A DNA stretch of 64,000 bases from Vibrio penaeicida (GCF_019977755.1 NZ_AP025144.1:558001-622000); one strand, 5' to 3'; positions 19,574-30,582 are shown, counted from the first letter of the stretch. A program made the numbers and translations. Notes: generated by a model from the letters alone, not told the origin.

Positions 19574-22500
19574 GTGAAGTTTCTGCCATCTCTACTTTGG
19601 CGTACGCTCATTTGGAGTTTAGTAACCGTAATGGTGATCCTAGCGATCACCGTTACTGTTTTGCGTGTCTCTCTTCCTCGCTTAGACAAGTATCAAGCCG
19701 ATATCGAAACGTGGGTTTCTCAATCCACTGGAATAGAATTTCGAAGTGAAAAGGTCAGTGGGTATTGGAAAAATACTCACCCTTTCATTGCATTAGAAAA
19801 CCTGCAAGCCATTCTTCCCGACGAAGACAAAACCCAAATTCTCATCCGAGAAGCCGAAATAGAATTGGACGTTTTTGCTTCTCTCCGCAACCTAACACCT
19901 GTCGTGTCGACGCTACGTGTTGATGGGCTGAGTCTAGATGTTCAGCACATCAAATGGTTGAAAGAAGGCAATCAAGCCATCGGAAAACCCGAAGCATCTT
20001 CCCCGTCATCTGAAAGTGTTTTAAACGATATTGAATACTTGCTTCTGCGCCAATTGAACGATTTTTCGATTGCCAATTCCAACGTAACTTATCAGACGTT
20101 TACCGGAGATATAAAAACGTTAGAAATTGAACATTTAAAGTGGCAGAACTTTGGAGATCGGCATCGCGCTGATGGCGTTATTGGTATTGCAGATAACGAC
20201 ATAAACAGCTTAACGGTGAAAGCTGACTTTATCGAGTCGGGAGACTTGTCTCGAATCAGCGGTGATTTCTTTGTTAGCGCGGAAAATCTTCAAGTGACGC
20301 CTTGGCTTACGAAATACTTGAAAGATAAAGTGGGCATTGCTCAAGGACACGCGAGCTTTAATTCTTGGATTACGGTGGACAAAGGCCAGCCTAAAAATGC
20401 TTACTTAGAAATTCTGCCAAGCGAAATCAGTTGGAATAAAGAAGCGCAGCATAGCTTAATGCTGGAACACGGTATTGTCAGTATGGCGCCGTCAGGTTCA
20501 GGTTGGCAAGTGAATGCCCACTCACTAAGACTCCGAACGGATGATACACCCTGGCCTTTGTTGGATGCGGCATTTAAATTTAACAAAGAAAACTGGCAGC
20601 TAAATGTATCTGAATTGAATGTCGCAACCCTAACGCCATTTGTTCATTTGATGCCAGAGTCGGATAAGCTTAACCAGTGGCTGGATACCGTTCAACTCGG
20701 AGGCAGAGTAGAAGATATTCGTGTTTCCATGGGGGAAGACCTATCAAGCATGCGCTTTTCTGCCAACCTAGAAGATGGAGCCATGCAGCAGTGGGAGCTG
20801 CTACCTGAGCTGCATCACCTCAGTGCCCAATTGTCTGGTTCGCTCGATCAGATCAATGCTCGTGTTTCTCTGATTGATGATGAGCTGCCTTATGGTGATG
20901 TATTTCAAGCCCCGCTTAAAATTCGCCAAGCGCAGGTGGACATTACATGGAAAGATCAGGGAGATTGGGGGTGGAGCTTATGGGCGGACAAAGTCACGGC
21001 AGCCACACCTGACCTTCAAGTGTTAGGCGCCTTTAAATTAGATTTCCCCAAAGGGAAAAGCCCATTCCTTTCTTTTTATGCTGAAGCTGATGCCTTCAAC
21101 GCAGGTGAAACGTGGCGCTACCTTCCAACTCTGGCGTTAGGTACGGAGTTGACGGATTACCTATCAACGGCGATTCAGGCAGGTAAAGCGAGCACATCTA
21201 AGTTGCTTTGGTATGGCAGTTTGGATCGATTCCCATACTCTAATAATGACGGCATGTTCCAAGCATTGGTAAATTTAAAGCAGTCGCAGTTTAGCTTTGA
21301 CACGGCGTGGCCGCCACTTAAGAGCCTTCAGCTTGATCTGTTGTTCCAAAACGAAGCCATGTTTATGGATTCTCGAAGCGCGACACTCATGGACGTGAAG
21401 GCTAGTCGAATTACGGGAAGGATCCCGTCGTTGTCGGAAAATGGTCATATTGAAATTGAAGCCACAGCAAAAGGCAAAGGCGACGCTGTTCGTGATTACA
21501 TGATGGCCACACCTTTGGTTGATTCTGTTGGTGCCGCTTTAACCGCTGTTCAAGTAAAAGGCTTAGTTGATGCGGATTTTCAGCTAAAGATTCCTTTTGA
21601 TGGAAGCGATACTCGAGCTTGGGGCTGGGCAAAACTGCCGGACAATCAAGTTAATATAAAAACTCCATCAATGACGTTAAGTAATGCCTCTGGTCTCATT
21701 GAATTTGATAATGATGTGGTTCGCTCCTCTGGTCTATCTGCTGAACTCTTGGGGCAGCCCGTTTCTTTAGACTTTTTAGGGCAAACTCAGAGTAAGAACT
21801 ACAATGTGAACATCGATGTTCTTGGAGATTGGGATGTACAACCATTAGTTCCCTATGTCGGCGAAACGTGGTTGAAGCGTGTTCAGGGTCATGCGCCTTG
21901 GAGCATGGACGTCGACCTGCAAATCAACGATGTCGGCTTTACTTATCAAGTTGATGTGAAAGCGGAAACCCAATTTATTGCCAGCCAATATCCAGAGCCT
22001 CTCGGTAAAGCGTTGGGTGAGAAAGGCAGTGCTAGGTTACAAGCCTCTGGCAACCAAGAAACCATTTCTGCACGCCTACAGCTTCCTGAATTTAAATATC
22101 AGGCTGAAATTGATATTCGCAATGAAAGACCCGAGTTCGGAGCCTCTCACCTAGTGGTTGGACGTGGCGCATTCCGAGTCAGCCCTATTGTTGGTCACAG
22201 TGCTGTTGTACGCCGCGACAACTTCGATCTCGACCAATGGTTGGAACTCTTTTTGGGACCCGTCACCGGACCCCAACCTTTGGTCAGCGAGCTTGATGTG
22301 CCTAAAATCCCAATCCCAGAAAGCGTTAAGGTGGAAAGCAAAGCGCTGACGTTAGCTGGGGTGGAATGGCATGATCTAGATTTCAGTGCTCGTAAGAAGA
22401 GCCTTGGTTGGAAAATGGAAGTAGAGGGGGCTGAGATATCAGGTCACGCAAGCTATCTTGAACCGTATGATTTAACGGTTTCACTGGATAGGCTACAACT

Positions 22501-23446
22501 TTATATTCCAGGTTTAGATACATCAACGGATCCTGAGCCGCTCGCTTTGGATGATGAAAAGCCCCAACCTTTGATTAGACCTTTTGACCGAGTTTTTCAT
22601 GATGCGGTACCTAACCTAACGCTGGCAATAAACGACTTTTGGTTACAAGGCTACAAGATCGGAAAGGTCAATGTGGATTTCTTAAGGCAAGGCGATCGTC
22701 TTGAATGGAAGAATATTTCTTTCTCAAGTGGCGACAATAAGTTTAAGGCTTCGGGTTGGTGGATGCTCAAAGAGAATCAAAGTCGTTCTAAATTTAAAAT
22801 GTCGATGTCTGGTAAAAACAATACGGAAGTGATGGAACGTTTTGGTATTACGTCAGGCATTCAAAAAGCCCCATTTGATGTGGAAACAGATCTAGAATGG
22901 AATGGAGCACCTTGGTTGCCTCAAATGACCTCTATGAATGGAACCATCTCCTCAAAGCTCGGGAAAGGTGTCATTTCCGATGTGAGCGGTGCGGCGCGTC
23001 TTCTTGGGTTATTCAGCTTAGACTCCATTATCCGTAAAATGCAGCTCGATTTCAGTGATGTGTTTGATAAGGGCATGGCGTTCAATAGCATTACAGGTTC
23101 TGGTGAAGTGAAGAACGGTATTTTCGTCACCAATGACATTAAAATGGATGCTGTAGCAGGACGTATGTCGATTAAAGGTTTAGCAAACCTAGAAACACAA
23201 ATAGTGGATGCTGAAGTAGAGTTTGTGCCCGATCTAACATCCGGTATTCCCGTCATTACCGCGTTTGCCGTGGCACCACAAACGGCAATTGTCGTTTTTG
23301 CAATTACTACGGCGTTGTCCCCAGTCGTTGAAGTAATTACCAAGGTAAACTATGCCGTGAAAGGGGCGCTGGATAATCCCAGTGTAACGGAGATTTCAAG
23401 AAGCAAGGGTGAATATACAGTGCCCAAAAACGCCACTCAAGACTGA
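19574..23446 (+). CDS. yhdP: YhdP, AsmA-like envelope lipid-transport protein
   Basis: Giant (1290 residues) AsmA-like protein anchored in the inner membrane and spanning the periplasm; in E. coli YhdP acts with TamB and YdbH in phospholipid transport to the outer membrane. One N-terminal membrane helix (LIWSLVTVMVILAITVTVL) precedes beta-groove repeats; a C-terminal AsmA-like domain and a hydrophobic end (FAITTALSPVVEVITKV) follow. The start is a GTG at 19574 with GGAG seven bases upstream. Twelve bases separate it from rng. Confidence 0.95.
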   Translation: MKFLPSLLWRTLIWSLVTVMVILAITVTVLRVSLPRLDKYQADIETWVSQSTGIEFRSEKVSGYWKNTHPFIALENLQAILPDEDKTQILIREAEIELDVFASLRNLTPVVSTLRVDGLSLDVQHIKWLKEGNQAIGKPEASSPSSESVLNDIEYLLLRQLNDFSIANSNVTYQTFTGDIKTLEIEHLKWQNFGDRHRADGVIGIADNDINSLTVKADFIESGDLSRISGDFFVSAENLQVTPWLTKYLKDKVGIAQGHASFNSWITVDKGQPKNAYLEILPSEISWNKEAQHSLMLEHGIVSMAPSGSGWQVNAHSLRLRTDDTPWPLLDAAFKFNKENWQLNVSELNVATLTPFVHLMPESDKLNQWLDTVQLGGRVEDIRVSMGEDLSSMRFSANLEDGAMQQWELLPELHHLSAQLSGSLDQINARVSLIDDELPYGDVFQAPLKIRQAQVDITWKDQGDWGWSLWADKVTAATPDLQVLGAFKLDFPKGKSPFLSFYAEADAFNAGETWRYLPTLALGTELTDYLSTAIQAGKASTSKLLWYGSLDRFPYSNNDGMFQALVNLKQSQFSFDTAWPPLKSLQLDLLFQNEAMFMDSRSATLMDVKASRITGRIPSLSENGHIEIEATAKGKGDAVRDYMMATPLVDSVGAALTAVQVKGLVDADFQLKIPFDGSDTRAWGWAKLPDNQVNIKTPSMTLSNASGLIEFDNDVVRSSGLSAELLGQPVSLDFLGQTQSKNYNVNIDVLGDWDVQPLVPYVGETWLKRVQGHAPWSMDVDLQINDVGFTYQVDVKAETQFIASQYPEPLGKALGEKGSARLQASGNQETISARLQLPEFKYQAEIDIRNERPEFGASHLVVGRGAFRVSPIVGHSAVVRRDNFDLDQWLELFLGPVTGPQPLVSELDVPKIPIPESVKVESKALTLAGVEWHDLDFSARKKSLGWKMEVEGAEISGHASYLEPYDLTVSLDRLQLYIPGLDTSTDPEPLALDDEKPQPLIRPFDRVFHDAVPNLTLAINDFWLQGYKIGKVNVDFLRQGDRLEWKNISFSSGDNKFKASGWWMLKENQSRSKFKMSMSGKNNTEVMERFGITSGIQKAPFDVETDLEWNGAPWLPQMTSMNGTISSKLGKGVISDVSGAARLLGLFSLDSIIRKMQLDFSDVFDKGMAFNSITGSGEVKNGIFVTNDIKMDAVAGRMSIKGLANLETQIVDAEVEFVPDLTSGIPVITAFAVAPQTAIVVFAITTALSPVVEVITKVNYAVKGALDNPSVTEISRSKGEYTVPKNATQD

Positions 23447-23476
23447 GTGGGTGGTTTGAGATCTAAGGAGAGGGAC

Positions 23477-24304
23477 ATGCGAGTAGGACTGATTCAAATG
23501 ACGTCAAATGCTTTGCCTCAACATAACTTAAATGTGATTGAGAGAGGCGTCGAATCTTTGGTCGAACAAGGGGCTGAGCTGATTTCCACCCCAGAAAATG
23601 CACTTGTATTTGGCGGTCGAGATGAGTATCACACCGTTGCCGAAAAGCTTGGTGAGGGTTTGCTTCAACAGGCTTTTCAAAACTTAGCTCAAACCTATGG
23701 TATCTGGCTTCATATTGGCAGTTTTCCAATTCAACAAGCCAAAGGAGTCACGACAACGTCATTGCTTTATAGCCCGCAAGGTGAATGCGTTGCCCATTAC
23801 GACAAACTTCACCTATTTGATGTGGACGTCGCAGATAAGCAGGGGAGCTATCGCGAATCCGATACTTTTGCCTACGGCAACAAGATTTCGCTAGTTGATA
23901 CACCCTCTGCTACACTTGGTCTAACAATTTGTTATGACTTAAGATTTCCTTCTCTATTTAGCGAACTTAGAAACCAAGGTGCGGATATTATATTTGTACC
24001 AGCCGCATTCACTGCCGTCACCGGTCAGGCGCACTGGGAAACTCTGTTAAGAGCGAGAGCCATTGAAACTCAGTGCTTTATCATTGCCGCAAACCAAGGC
24101 GGAACACATGAATGTGGGCGTGAAACCTGGGGGCACTCAATGGTGGTAAGCCCTTGGGGTGAAGTCATCGCTACATTGGAACAAGAATCAGGAACATTAT
24201 TGGTAGAGCTGGACTTAGAACAGCTTGCCTCAATCAGAAAGAATATGCCGTTGATAGAGCACAATCGCTTTAGCAACGTAATGAAGAAAGAGCCGATCAA
24301 ATGA
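23477..24304 (+). CDS. Nitrilase-superfamily carbon-nitrogen hydrolase (Nit1-like)
   Basis: 275-residue Nit1-type amidase, family members of which repair deaminated glutathione; that substrate is inferred. The catalytic triad is visible: Glu in TPENALVF, Lys in YDKLHLFDV and Cys in TICYDLRFP. Start ATG at 23477 is preceded by GGAGAGGG. The stop overlaps the tldD start as ATGA. The yhdP-nit-tldD order is conserved in gammaproteobacteria. Confidence 0.93.
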   Translation: MRVGLIQMTSNALPQHNLNVIERGVESLVEQGAELISTPENALVFGGRDEYHTVAEKLGEGLLQQAFQNLAQTYGIWLHIGSFPIQQAKGVTTTSLLYSPQGECVAHYDKLHLFDVDVADKQGSYRESDTFAYGNKISLVDTPSATLGLTICYDLRFPSLFSELRNQGADIIFVPAAFTAVTGQAHWETLLRARAIETQCFIIAANQGGTHECGRETWGHSMVVSPWGEVIATLEQESGTLLVELDLEQLASIRKNMPLIEHNRFSNVMKKEPIK

Positions 24305-25746
24305 CAATAAATCAAATTGAACAAGAATTACTGGCACCTACGGGTCTCACTGAGAAAGATCTTGCTGAGACATTAGGTCTGATTGCCAGCCGAGATGTGG
24401 ATTATGCGGATCTGTACTTTCAGTCAAGCTGGCATGAATCTCTGGTTCTGGAAGACAGTATTATTAAAGATGGCTCTTTTAATATTGACCGTGGTGTGGG
24501 TGTTCGTGCTATCACGGGAGAGAAAACGGGTTTTGCATACTCCGATCAAATCGATCTTAACGGGTTAAAGCAAAGTGCCATTGCCGCTCGCGGTATTGCA
24601 TCCCAAGGTCAAACGGGTTCAGTTAAAGCGTTCTCTCGCAGTCAGGCTCCAGAATTCTACCGTTCAGTTAATCCGCTAGAAAGCTTGCAGAAGCAGCAAA
24701 AAATAGAATTATTGAAGCAGCTCGATGCATACATTCGTACTAAAGAACCTTTGATACAAGAAGTTTCTGTAAGCATCAGTGGCGTCTATGAGCAGATGCT
24801 GGTTGCTGCAACGGATGGTACTTATGCCGGCGATATACGACCTCTTGTCCGATTGTCTATCAGTGTATTGGCGAAGAAAGGCGATCGCCGAGAGCGTGGC
24901 AGTTCTGGCGGTGGTGGTCGATATGGCTATGAATTCTTCTTGCAAGAAGAAGGCGGTCGAAAGCGTGCTTTTGATTTTGCGGATGAAGCCATTCGCCAAG
25001 CTATGGTTAACTTAGAAGCGGACGCAGCTCCTGCTGGTACTATGCCCGTTGTTTTGGGTGCAGGCTGGCCTGGCGTTCTATTGCATGAAGCGGTTGGTCA
25101 TGGATTAGAAGGTGATTTTAACCGAAAAGCGTCCTCTGTGTTTTCAGGTAAAGTAGGTGAACAAGTCACATCAAAACATTGCACCATTGTTGATGATGGA
25201 ACCTTACCAGACCTGCGTGGTTCATTGAATGTTGATGACGAAGGTGTCGCTGGAAAATACAACACTCTTATTGAGAATGGTGTCTTAAAAGGCTACATGC
25301 AAGATAAGCACAATGCCCATTTAATGGGGGTTGCGCCAACAGGTAATGGTCGTCGTGAATCATACGCGCACCTTCCAATGCCTCGTATGACTAATACTTA
25401 CATGCTGGCTGGCGAACATTCTCCTGAAGAAATCATCTCAACGGTGAAAAACGGTCTTTACGCCCCTAACTTTGGTGGGGGACAAGTGGATATTACTTCG
25501 GGTAAATTTGTATTCTCAACATCAGAAGCGTATTTGATTGAAGACGGTAAGGTTACTCGACCTGTTAAAGGTGCAACTCTTATTGGTTCAGGCATCGAAG
25601 CGATGCAACAGGTATCGATGGTAGGTAACGATCTTGCCTTAGATCGTGGCGTTGGTGTCTGTGGTAAAGCTGGACAAAGCGTGCCAGTCGGTGTCGGTCA
25701 ACCAACACTGAAACTGGACTCCATCACTGTTGGTGGTACCGAGTAA
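24301..25746 (+). CDS. tldD: TldD, metalloprotease subunit
   Basis: 481-residue catalytic half of the TldD/TldE (PmbA) heterodimeric zinc protease, known for maturing microcin B17 and degrading CcdA. The zinc motif [11 protein letters not shown] is intact around residue 262. The gene overlaps nit by 4 bases. Its partner pmbA is 760 bases downstream, separated by the opposite-strand yjgA. Confidence 0.97.
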   Translation: MTINQIEQELLAPTGLTEKDLAETLGLIASRDVDYADLYFQSSWHESLVLEDSIIKDGSFNIDRGVGVRAITGEKTGFAYSDQIDLNGLKQSAIAARGIASQGQTGSVKAFSRSQAPEFYRSVNPLESLQKQQKIELLKQLDAYIRTKEPLIQEVSVSISGVYEQMLVAATDGTYAGDIRPLVRLSISVLAKKGDRRERGSSGGGGRYGYEFFLQEEGGRKRAFDFADEAIRQAMVNLEADAAPAGTMPVVLGAGWPGVLLHEAVGHGLEGDFNRKASSVFSGKVGEQVTSKHCTIVDDGTLPDLRGSLNVDDEGVAGKYNTLIENGVLKGYMQDKHNAHLMGVAPTGNGRRESYAHLPMPRMTNTYMLAGEHSPEEIISTVKNGLYAPNFGGGQVDITSGKFVFSTSEAYLIEDGKVTRPVKGATLIGSGIEAMQQVSMVGNDLALDRGVGVCGKAGQSVPVGVGQPTLKLDSITVGGTE

Positions 25747-25751
25747 GTACT

Positions 25752-25781
25752 TAACCTGAACTCGGGATAGCAGCTTGCTTT
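25752..25781 (+). repeat. Single end of a dispersed inverted-repeat element
   Basis: The 18 bases TAACCTGAACTCGGGATA just after tldD, plus the next CAGCTTGCTTT with one change, match the left end of the 197-bp inverted-repeat element at 49264-49460. No matching right end is visible here, so this is a solo end or remnant. Confidence 0.6.
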
Positions 25782-25822
25782 GTTTGCTGTGACCTAGTTG
25801 CTGAAATAAATCAGTTAGTTAT

Positions 25823-25851
25823 AAAAAAGCTGCCTAGGCAGCTTTTTTTTT
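25823..25851. terminator. Bidirectional terminator between tldD and yjgA
   Basis: AAAAAAGCTGCC and GGCAGCTTTTTT form a perfect stem with a two-base centre, with T- and A-runs on the two sides. It serves the convergent tldD and yjgA genes. Confidence 0.9.
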
Positions 25852-25857
25852 GTGTCT

Positions 25858-26385
25858 CTACTCTGTCTCTTCGAAAAGCACTTTTAGAGTTTGGAAAATC
25901 TCTCTAGAGGATTTCGGCGGTTTGTTGTTTTGTTTTTCCCTTTTTGCCTGACGAGAAAGCTGACGTAAGCGCTGCCTGTCTGCTGATGGGAATCGCTCTA
26001 ACACGTCCGCAATCGCGCTATCACCTTCTTCTATAACGCGATCTCTCAATTGCTCCAATTTATGCAATTCCGCAGTGGCTTGGGAGTGCTTGTTGCGAAC
26101 TTTATCCAATGCGGCTTGAATAGGCTCTGGATCTTCTGTACGCATCAGTTTTCCAATGTACTGAAGCTGACGACGTTTGGCTTCATTTTTGAAACGTTGC
26201 GCGTCTGCGATGGCGTCTCGCAGATCTTCACTGAGTGGAAATTTTTCCAACACCGCTGGTTTTAGTTCCACCAGTTCTTCACCTAGCTTCTGCAGTTCTT
26301 CCATATCCTGCTTCATCTCGGATTTACTTACCCAGATGATTTCTTCTTCCTCTTCCCACGGCGCTTTTTGGTTTTTACGTGCCAT
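25858..26385 (-). CDS. yjgA: YjgA/DarP, 50S assembly-associated protein
   Basis: 175-residue highly charged protein of the DarP (YjgA, DUF615) family that binds late 50S precursors. Typical features are the [18 protein letters not shown] start region (here [20 protein letters not shown]) and the C-terminal [20 protein letters not shown] stretch. It is divergent from pmbA, and both share the 121-base gap 26386-26506. Confidence 0.93.
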   Translation of the reverse strand: MARKNQKAPWEEEEEIIWVSKSEMKQDMEELQKLGEELVELKPAVLEKFPLSEDLRDAIADAQRFKNEAKRRQLQYIGKLMRTEDPEPIQAALDKVRNKHSQATAELHKLEQLRDRVIEEGDSAIADVLERFPSADRQRLRQLSRQAKREKQNNKPPKSSREIFQTLKVLFEETE

Positions 26386-26506
26386 TTTTGTCTGCCTACT
26401 TCGATATCAGTGTTCAATTATCGCTTATTTTAACAAGAATTATGGGGCGAAAGCGAAAACCTTGTTATCCTTAATCAATAATCCCTTAAACAACAGTTAT
26501 TTCGGT

Positions 26507-27850
26507 ATGGACGTAAAAGCGCAAATCGCACAACAAAAGTTGGAATTAGAGGAAGCTGTCAGCAAAGCATTGGAAATTGCGACAGGAACGGCAGACGCTG
26601 CTGAAGTCGCTATTAGCAAAAGCACTGGTATCAGCGTATCAACTCGCATGTGTGAAGTTGAAAATGTCGAATTTAATAGTGACGGTGCTTTAGGCATCAC
26701 TGTGTATCGTGGCCAGCGTAAAGGCAGCGCCTCGACTTCTGATCTGAGTGAAAAAGCAATCCAACAGACAGTGATGGCAGCGCTCGATATCGCAAACTAC
26801 ACATCTGAAGATCCTTGTGCGGGCCCTGCACCGAAAGAACTGATGGTTAAGGAAATCCCTGATTTGGATCTTTTCCACCCAGATGTACCGGAACCAGACC
26901 AAGCAGCTAAGCTTGCCATTGCAGCCGAAGAAGCGGCACTCAGTTACAGTGACAAAATCAAGCAGAGTGACGGTGCAAGCTACGATAGTCATTATGGCTT
27001 AAAAGTGTATGGCAACAGCCACGGTTTACTGGCGAGTTATGCGTCGAGCCGACACAGCATGAGCTGTTGTGTGATTGGTACGGGTGAAAATGGCGATATG
27101 GAGCGTGATTACAACTACACTGTTTCACGTCGAAAAGAAGATTTATGGTCACCTGAAACGGTTGGCTTAAAAGCGGCTGAAAAGACTATAAGCCGTTTAG
27201 ATGCACAGCGTTTACCCACTGGGAAAATGCCCGTCATGTTTGCTGCGGATGTCGCAACTGGCTTGATCGGTCATCTTGTGATGGCTATCAGCGGCGGAAA
27301 TCTCTACAGAAAATCTTCATTCTTGCTGGACAAGTTAGGCGACCAGATCCTGCCATCTTGGTTTAATATTCACGAAAAGCCGCACGTGCTTCGTGGTTTG
27401 GCTTCCAGTCCATTTGATAACGAAGGTGTCTTTACCCAAGACAAACAAATCATTACGGATGGCGTTCTATCTACTTACCTACTAACGAGCTATGCAGCGC
27501 GCAAAATGAACATGACACCAACGGGGCACGCTGGTGGTATTCATAACTGGTTTGTGGAATCTACTGGTCAAAACTTTGAAGCCATGCTTAAAGAGCTTGG
27601 TACTGGCTTTCTAGTTACAGAACTTATGGGACAAGGTGTGAACTCTGTAACGGGTGATTACTCTCGCGGTGCGGCTGGTTTTTATGTCGAGAACGGAGAA
27701 GTGAAATACCCAGTATCAGAAGTCACAATTGCTGGAAACCTCGTGGATATGTATCAGCAAATTGTTGCCGTGGGTAGTGATGTGGAAACACGCTCTCAGA
27801 TTCAGACGGGCTCTATATTAATTGAATCTATGAAGATTGCAGGCGAGTAG
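26507..27850 (+). CDS. pmbA: PmbA/TldE, metalloprotease partner subunit
   Basis: 447-residue partner of TldD. The start at 26507 ([18 protein letters not shown]) gives the usual length; a long in-frame extension back to 26177 runs across yjgA and is rejected. It lacks the HExxxH zinc motif, as expected for TldE, and keeps the conserved end ([15 protein letters not shown]). Confidence 0.96.
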   Translation: MDVKAQIAQQKLELEEAVSKALEIATGTADAAEVAISKSTGISVSTRMCEVENVEFNSDGALGITVYRGQRKGSASTSDLSEKAIQQTVMAALDIANYTSEDPCAGPAPKELMVKEIPDLDLFHPDVPEPDQAAKLAIAAEEAALSYSDKIKQSDGASYDSHYGLKVYGNSHGLLASYASSRHSMSCCVIGTGENGDMERDYNYTVSRRKEDLWSPETVGLKAAEKTISRLDAQRLPTGKMPVMFAADVATGLIGHLVMAISGGNLYRKSSFLLDKLGDQILPSWFNIHEKPHVLRGLASSPFDNEGVFTQDKQIITDGVLSTYLLTSYAARKMNMTPTGHAGGIHNWFVESTGQNFEAMLKELGTGFLVTELMGQGVNSVTGDYSRGAAGFYVENGEVKYPVSEVTIAGNLVDMYQQIVAVGSDVETRSQIQTGSILIESMKIAGE

Positions 27851-27906
27851 AAACATACGGTTTAAGTGAAAAGGACCACGTTTTTATATTTACCTTAGTA
27901 CTTATG

Positions 27907-27938
27907 AAAAAGCGCCAATGACTTATTGGCGTTTTTTG
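27907..27938 (+). terminator. pmbA terminator
   Basis: AAAAAGCGCCAATG, a short loop and ATTGGCGTTTTTT make a GC-centred stem with a run of six T about 57 bases after the pmbA stop. Confidence 0.9.
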
Positions 27939-27982
27939 TTTTTACCCTTGCCTCTCCTACCATTGTTCCTCACAAAAATGAA

Positions 27983-27997
27983 TGTATATGGTATAAT
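27983..27997 (+). promoter_or_regulatory. Candidate extended -10 promoter for the methyltransferase
   Basis: TATAAT at 27992-27997 with TGG directly before it (extended -10 TGnTATAAT form) lies 77 bases upstream of the m5C methyltransferase start. A good -35 is not obvious. Its strength would suit early methylation, but this is inferred from sequence only. Confidence 0.55.
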
Positions 27998-28073
27998 CCC
28001 CGCCCTTTTTACTGACGCTTTGTACAGTAAAATGCTTTAATCTTGTCATAACCGATACCAAACGAGTGCATCA

Positions 28074-29084
28074 ATGAAATTAACGGTCGCTTCTTTTTTC
28101 AGTGGAGCTGGTGGTTTAGATCTTGGCTTTGAAAAAGCGGGATTCCACATCCCTTTCGCCAATGAGTACGATAAGCAAATCTGGGATACGTACGAGCATA
28201 ATCACCCATCCACTGAGCTGGATCGTCGAAGTATCGTTAATATTGAAAGCGAAGAAGTACCAGACTGCGATGGCATAATTGGTGGTCCACCATGCCAAAG
28301 CTGGAGTGAAGCGGGCAGTAAGCGTGGAATAGACGATCACCGCGGGCAGTTGTTCTACGAGTTCATTCGCATTCTTACCGATAAAAGGCCGAAATTTTTT
28401 CTAGCAGAAAACGTGAGTGGGATGCTGGCGCCAAGGCATAAACAAGCACTCGAAAACATAAAAGAAACGTTCCGAGAAGCAGGGTACGATCTTCATTTTA
28501 AGTTGATGAATGCTGCAGATTACGATGTTCCCCAGGATAGAAAGCGGGTGATATTCATCGGCTTTCGCTCCGATCTCAATATCGATTATCATTTTCCTGA
28601 ACCACACGAATATAAGCCAAGTTTAAAAGATTGCCTGAAAGATTTAGACGGATTAGCCGTCCCTGCTATAGCAAAGTCCAAGCCTAATCCAGAGGTTGCA
28701 ATTCCTAATCATGAATACATGACGGGAGGCTTTTCAAGCATGTTTATGAGTCGAAACCGAGTACGTACTTGGGATGAGCCCTCATTTACGATTCAAGCGG
28801 GTGGACGCCATGCACCGTTGCATCCTAGTGCACCGAAAATGCAGAAAGTCGAAACCGACAAATTTGTCTTTGTGGATGGGCACGAATACCGTCGTTTAAG
28901 TGTTCGAGAATGCGCTCGAATCCAAGGTTTTCCGGACAGCTTTGAATTTCTTTACAAGGATCTTGGGGCGGGCTACAAAATGATTGGCAATGCAGTGGCG
29001 GTGAATTTTGCTGCGGCTATTGCTGAAAGTATTAAAGAGGCATTGGCTAAAGCAGGAGCGATTGGTAAATCTCAAGCAGCGTAA
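28074..29084 (+). CDS. DNA cytosine-5 methyltransferase (HaeIII/NgoPII-like)
   Basis: 336-residue m5C methyltransferase with all main motifs: I ([16 protein letters not shown]), IV with the catalytic Cys ([10 protein letters not shown]), VI (AENVSGM), VIII ([11 protein letters not shown]), IX ([15 protein letters not shown]) and X ([12 protein letters not shown]). The chain closely resembles what I recall of M.HaeIII (for instance [27 protein letters not shown]), so methylation of the inner C of GGCC is likely; this is from memory, not a search. The opposite-strand gene downstream is the probable endonuclease, and a terminator lies between them. Confidence 0.9.
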   Translation: MKLTVASFFSGAGGLDLGFEKAGFHIPFANEYDKQIWDTYEHNHPSTELDRRSIVNIESEEVPDCDGIIGGPPCQSWSEAGSKRGIDDHRGQLFYEFIRILTDKRPKFFLAENVSGMLAPRHKQALENIKETFREAGYDLHFKLMNAADYDVPQDRKRVIFIGFRSDLNIDYHFPEPHEYKPSLKDCLKDLDGLAVPAIAKSKPNPEVAIPNHEYMTGGFSSMFMSRNRVRTWDEPSFTIQAGGRHAPLHPSAPKMQKVETDKFVFVDGHEYRRLSVRECARIQGFPDSFEFLYKDLGAGYKMIGNAVAVNFAAAIAESIKEALAKAGAIGKSQAA

Positions 29085-29153
29085 TCATGACGTTCGTATA
29101 TTTTTCGTTGTCTAATTGCGTCTTTTAGATTCTCTCTATGGTGCCATTTAAAC

Positions 29154-29192
29154 AAAACCTCAGATTCTTGCCGAATACTGAGGTTTTTTTTA
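29154..29192. terminator. Terminator between convergent R-M genes
   Basis: AAAACCTCAG and CTGAGGTTTTTTTT form a stem around a 12-base loop. It ends the methyltransferase transcript and, through its A-run, could also act on the convergent endonuclease transcript. Confidence 0.85.
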
Positions 29193-29201
29193 TTTCGAAG
29201 G

Positions 29202-30017
29202 TTATTTCTTGGTGGGAATGTCGATATTAAAGGTTCTCAAGTTTTGGATTAGACGATTGTGGTTTAATCCATTAGGTGCAACGAGTTCGAAGGTGCCTAA
29301 TTTTGTTAGATCTTTCAGAGTTTCTACTTTTGTCATCTTACTCAAGCGTTTTGTCGGACGAAATTGAGTATAAGTACACTTCCCTCGGTTACTTCTTTCT
29401 GTTTTGGGATTTATTGGGCGGTAAACCACCTTAAAATTACGACTTATGGTTTGTATTACTTCATTGCTTATTGGTTGCAGTTTTTGTATGAGATCGAGTA
29501 GGTCACTTGGGACTTTATTGCTCACCAAAAGGCAATTCGCCACCAAATTTCCTTTGCCAGTACCCGCTACAATTTTCACGATATCTTGATAGTCAAACAC
29601 TTGAGTAAACTCTCGGGCGGTTTTCCCTGAACGTTTTCCAAAACAAATACTCACGCCTACGAAGAAAGATGCGGAAGGACTTTTTGCCCATTGTTTCGCC
29701 CATTGAGTGCAATCTTTTGTGAGGTTGTTAAACGCTCTGACGCCAAAATCTTGAAGGATTCGATTGTGTGAGTACCAGTTACCAAAGTAATGGGCGCTGC
29801 TCATTTTTGCTGAAATCTTAATAGGGGATCCATCCGACAATTTTATGAGGATATCTGTTTTGCCGCCAATCGCCCCTTGCGCTTGAACAGAAGTGACTTT
29901 GGCTCCAGGTTTTACACCGATCTCTCTCATCCATGCTGGTATATCATTGGGTAGCGTGTCTCCAATGTTTACACTCGCAGCAACGTCTTTTTCAAATTTA
30001 TCGGTTTTTTTAGACAT
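29202..30017 (-). CDS. Putative type II restriction endonuclease
   Basis: 271-residue protein convergent with the m5C methyltransferase. I do not recognise the family with certainty. A PD-(D/E)xK-like core is visible at residues about 50-75 (GGKTDILIKL, then IKISAKMSSAHYF), with Asp and Lys spaced as in many type II nucleases. Pairing with a HaeIII-like methyltransferase suggests cleavage at GGCC. The start MSKKTDKFEKDV has a GGGAAAAC stretch upstream. No controller (C) gene is present. Confidence 0.65.
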   Translation of the reverse strand: MSKKTDKFEKDVAASVNIGDTLPNDIPAWMREIGVKPGAKVTSVQAQGAIGGKTDILIKLSDGSPIKISAKMSSAHYFGNWYSHNRILQDFGVRAFNNLTKDCTQWAKQWAKSPSASFFVGVSICFGKRSGKTAREFTQVFDYQDIVKIVAGTGKGNLVANCLLVSNKVPSDLLDLIQKLQPISNEVIQTISRNFKVVYRPINPKTERSNRGKCTYTQFRPTKRLSKMTKVETLKDLTKLGTFELVAPNGLNHNRLIQNLRTFNIDIPTKK

Positions 30018-30225
30018 GTTTTCCCTACAACCATCATCAGCAATGTTGAAAGATGGGTATTATGCACTTATGTGATTAATACATGTGAATTGTGGATCAG
30101 TTATTGCCATATTTGCGAGCAACTAAAATATTTCAGGTAATTGATAACCAACTAATTTTCTTGAGTAGGGGGAGGTGGGGCATTACTCGGTAGCTGTTTG
30201 AAGAGAATTCAATGAGTGGGTGTTT

Positions 30226-30540
30226 TTGAGAATCTAAAACGACAAAAGATCGTTAAAATCGTAGCCTCTGAATAGTGGTATCGTGAGGCGGATTGATTGG
30301 ACAGGCATCCCTGACGCCACGCCGAATTTATTGAGATTCTAAAACAACGAAAGGTCGTTAAAATCGTGGCTTTTGAATAGTGGTATCGTGAGGCGGATTG
30401 ATTGGACAGGCATCCCTGACGCCACGCCGAATTTTTTGAGATTCTAAAACAACGAAAGGTCGTTAAAATCGTGGCTTTTGAATAGTGGTATCGTGAGGCG
30501 GATTGATTGGACAGGCATCCCTGACGTCACGCCGAATTTT
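30226..30540 (-). repeat. Three 105-bp tandem repeats derived from the tRNA-Leu 3' half
   Basis: Three direct copies start at 30226, 30331 and 30436, nearly identical, with a fourth partial copy (30541-30588) running into the tRNA-Leu 3' end. Read on the - strand each unit has TTCGGCGTGGCG, an about 18-base insertion, TCAATCCGCC and then CACGATACCA, which follows the tRNA variable arm, T-arm and CCA end of the neighbouring tRNA-Leu (TTCGGGCGTGGCG, TCAAGTCCGCC, CGGTACCA). After this comes AACGACCTTTCGTTGTTTT, a small terminator-like hairpin matching the tRNA terminator region. The layout resembles the tyrT (rtT) repeats of E. coli. Confidence 0.85.
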
Positions 30541-30557
30541 GAGATTCTAAAACGACG

Positions 30558-30582
30558 AAAGGTCGCTATAAAAGCGACCTTT
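30558..30582 (-). terminator. Native tRNA-Leu terminator (orphaned)
   Basis: AAAGGTCGCT and AGCGACCTTT pair around a short loop. On the - strand it follows the tRNA 3' half and is itself followed by CGTCGTTTTAG. It was probably the terminator of the intact tRNA-Leu gene before island insertion. Confidence 0.7.

Noticed and set aside
22921..23343. 140-residue - strand frame inside yhdP
   Set aside because: It is antisense to a well-supported long gene, with no ribosome site or recognisable domain.
26177..26506. N-terminal extension of pmbA
   Set aside because: It crosses the divergent yjgA gene and the shared promoter region; the ATG at 26507 gives the family length.
30226..30540. Repeats that could be read as a CRISPR array
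   Set aside because: The 105-bp units are head-to-tail without unique spacers, and they match the tRNA-Leu 3' half.
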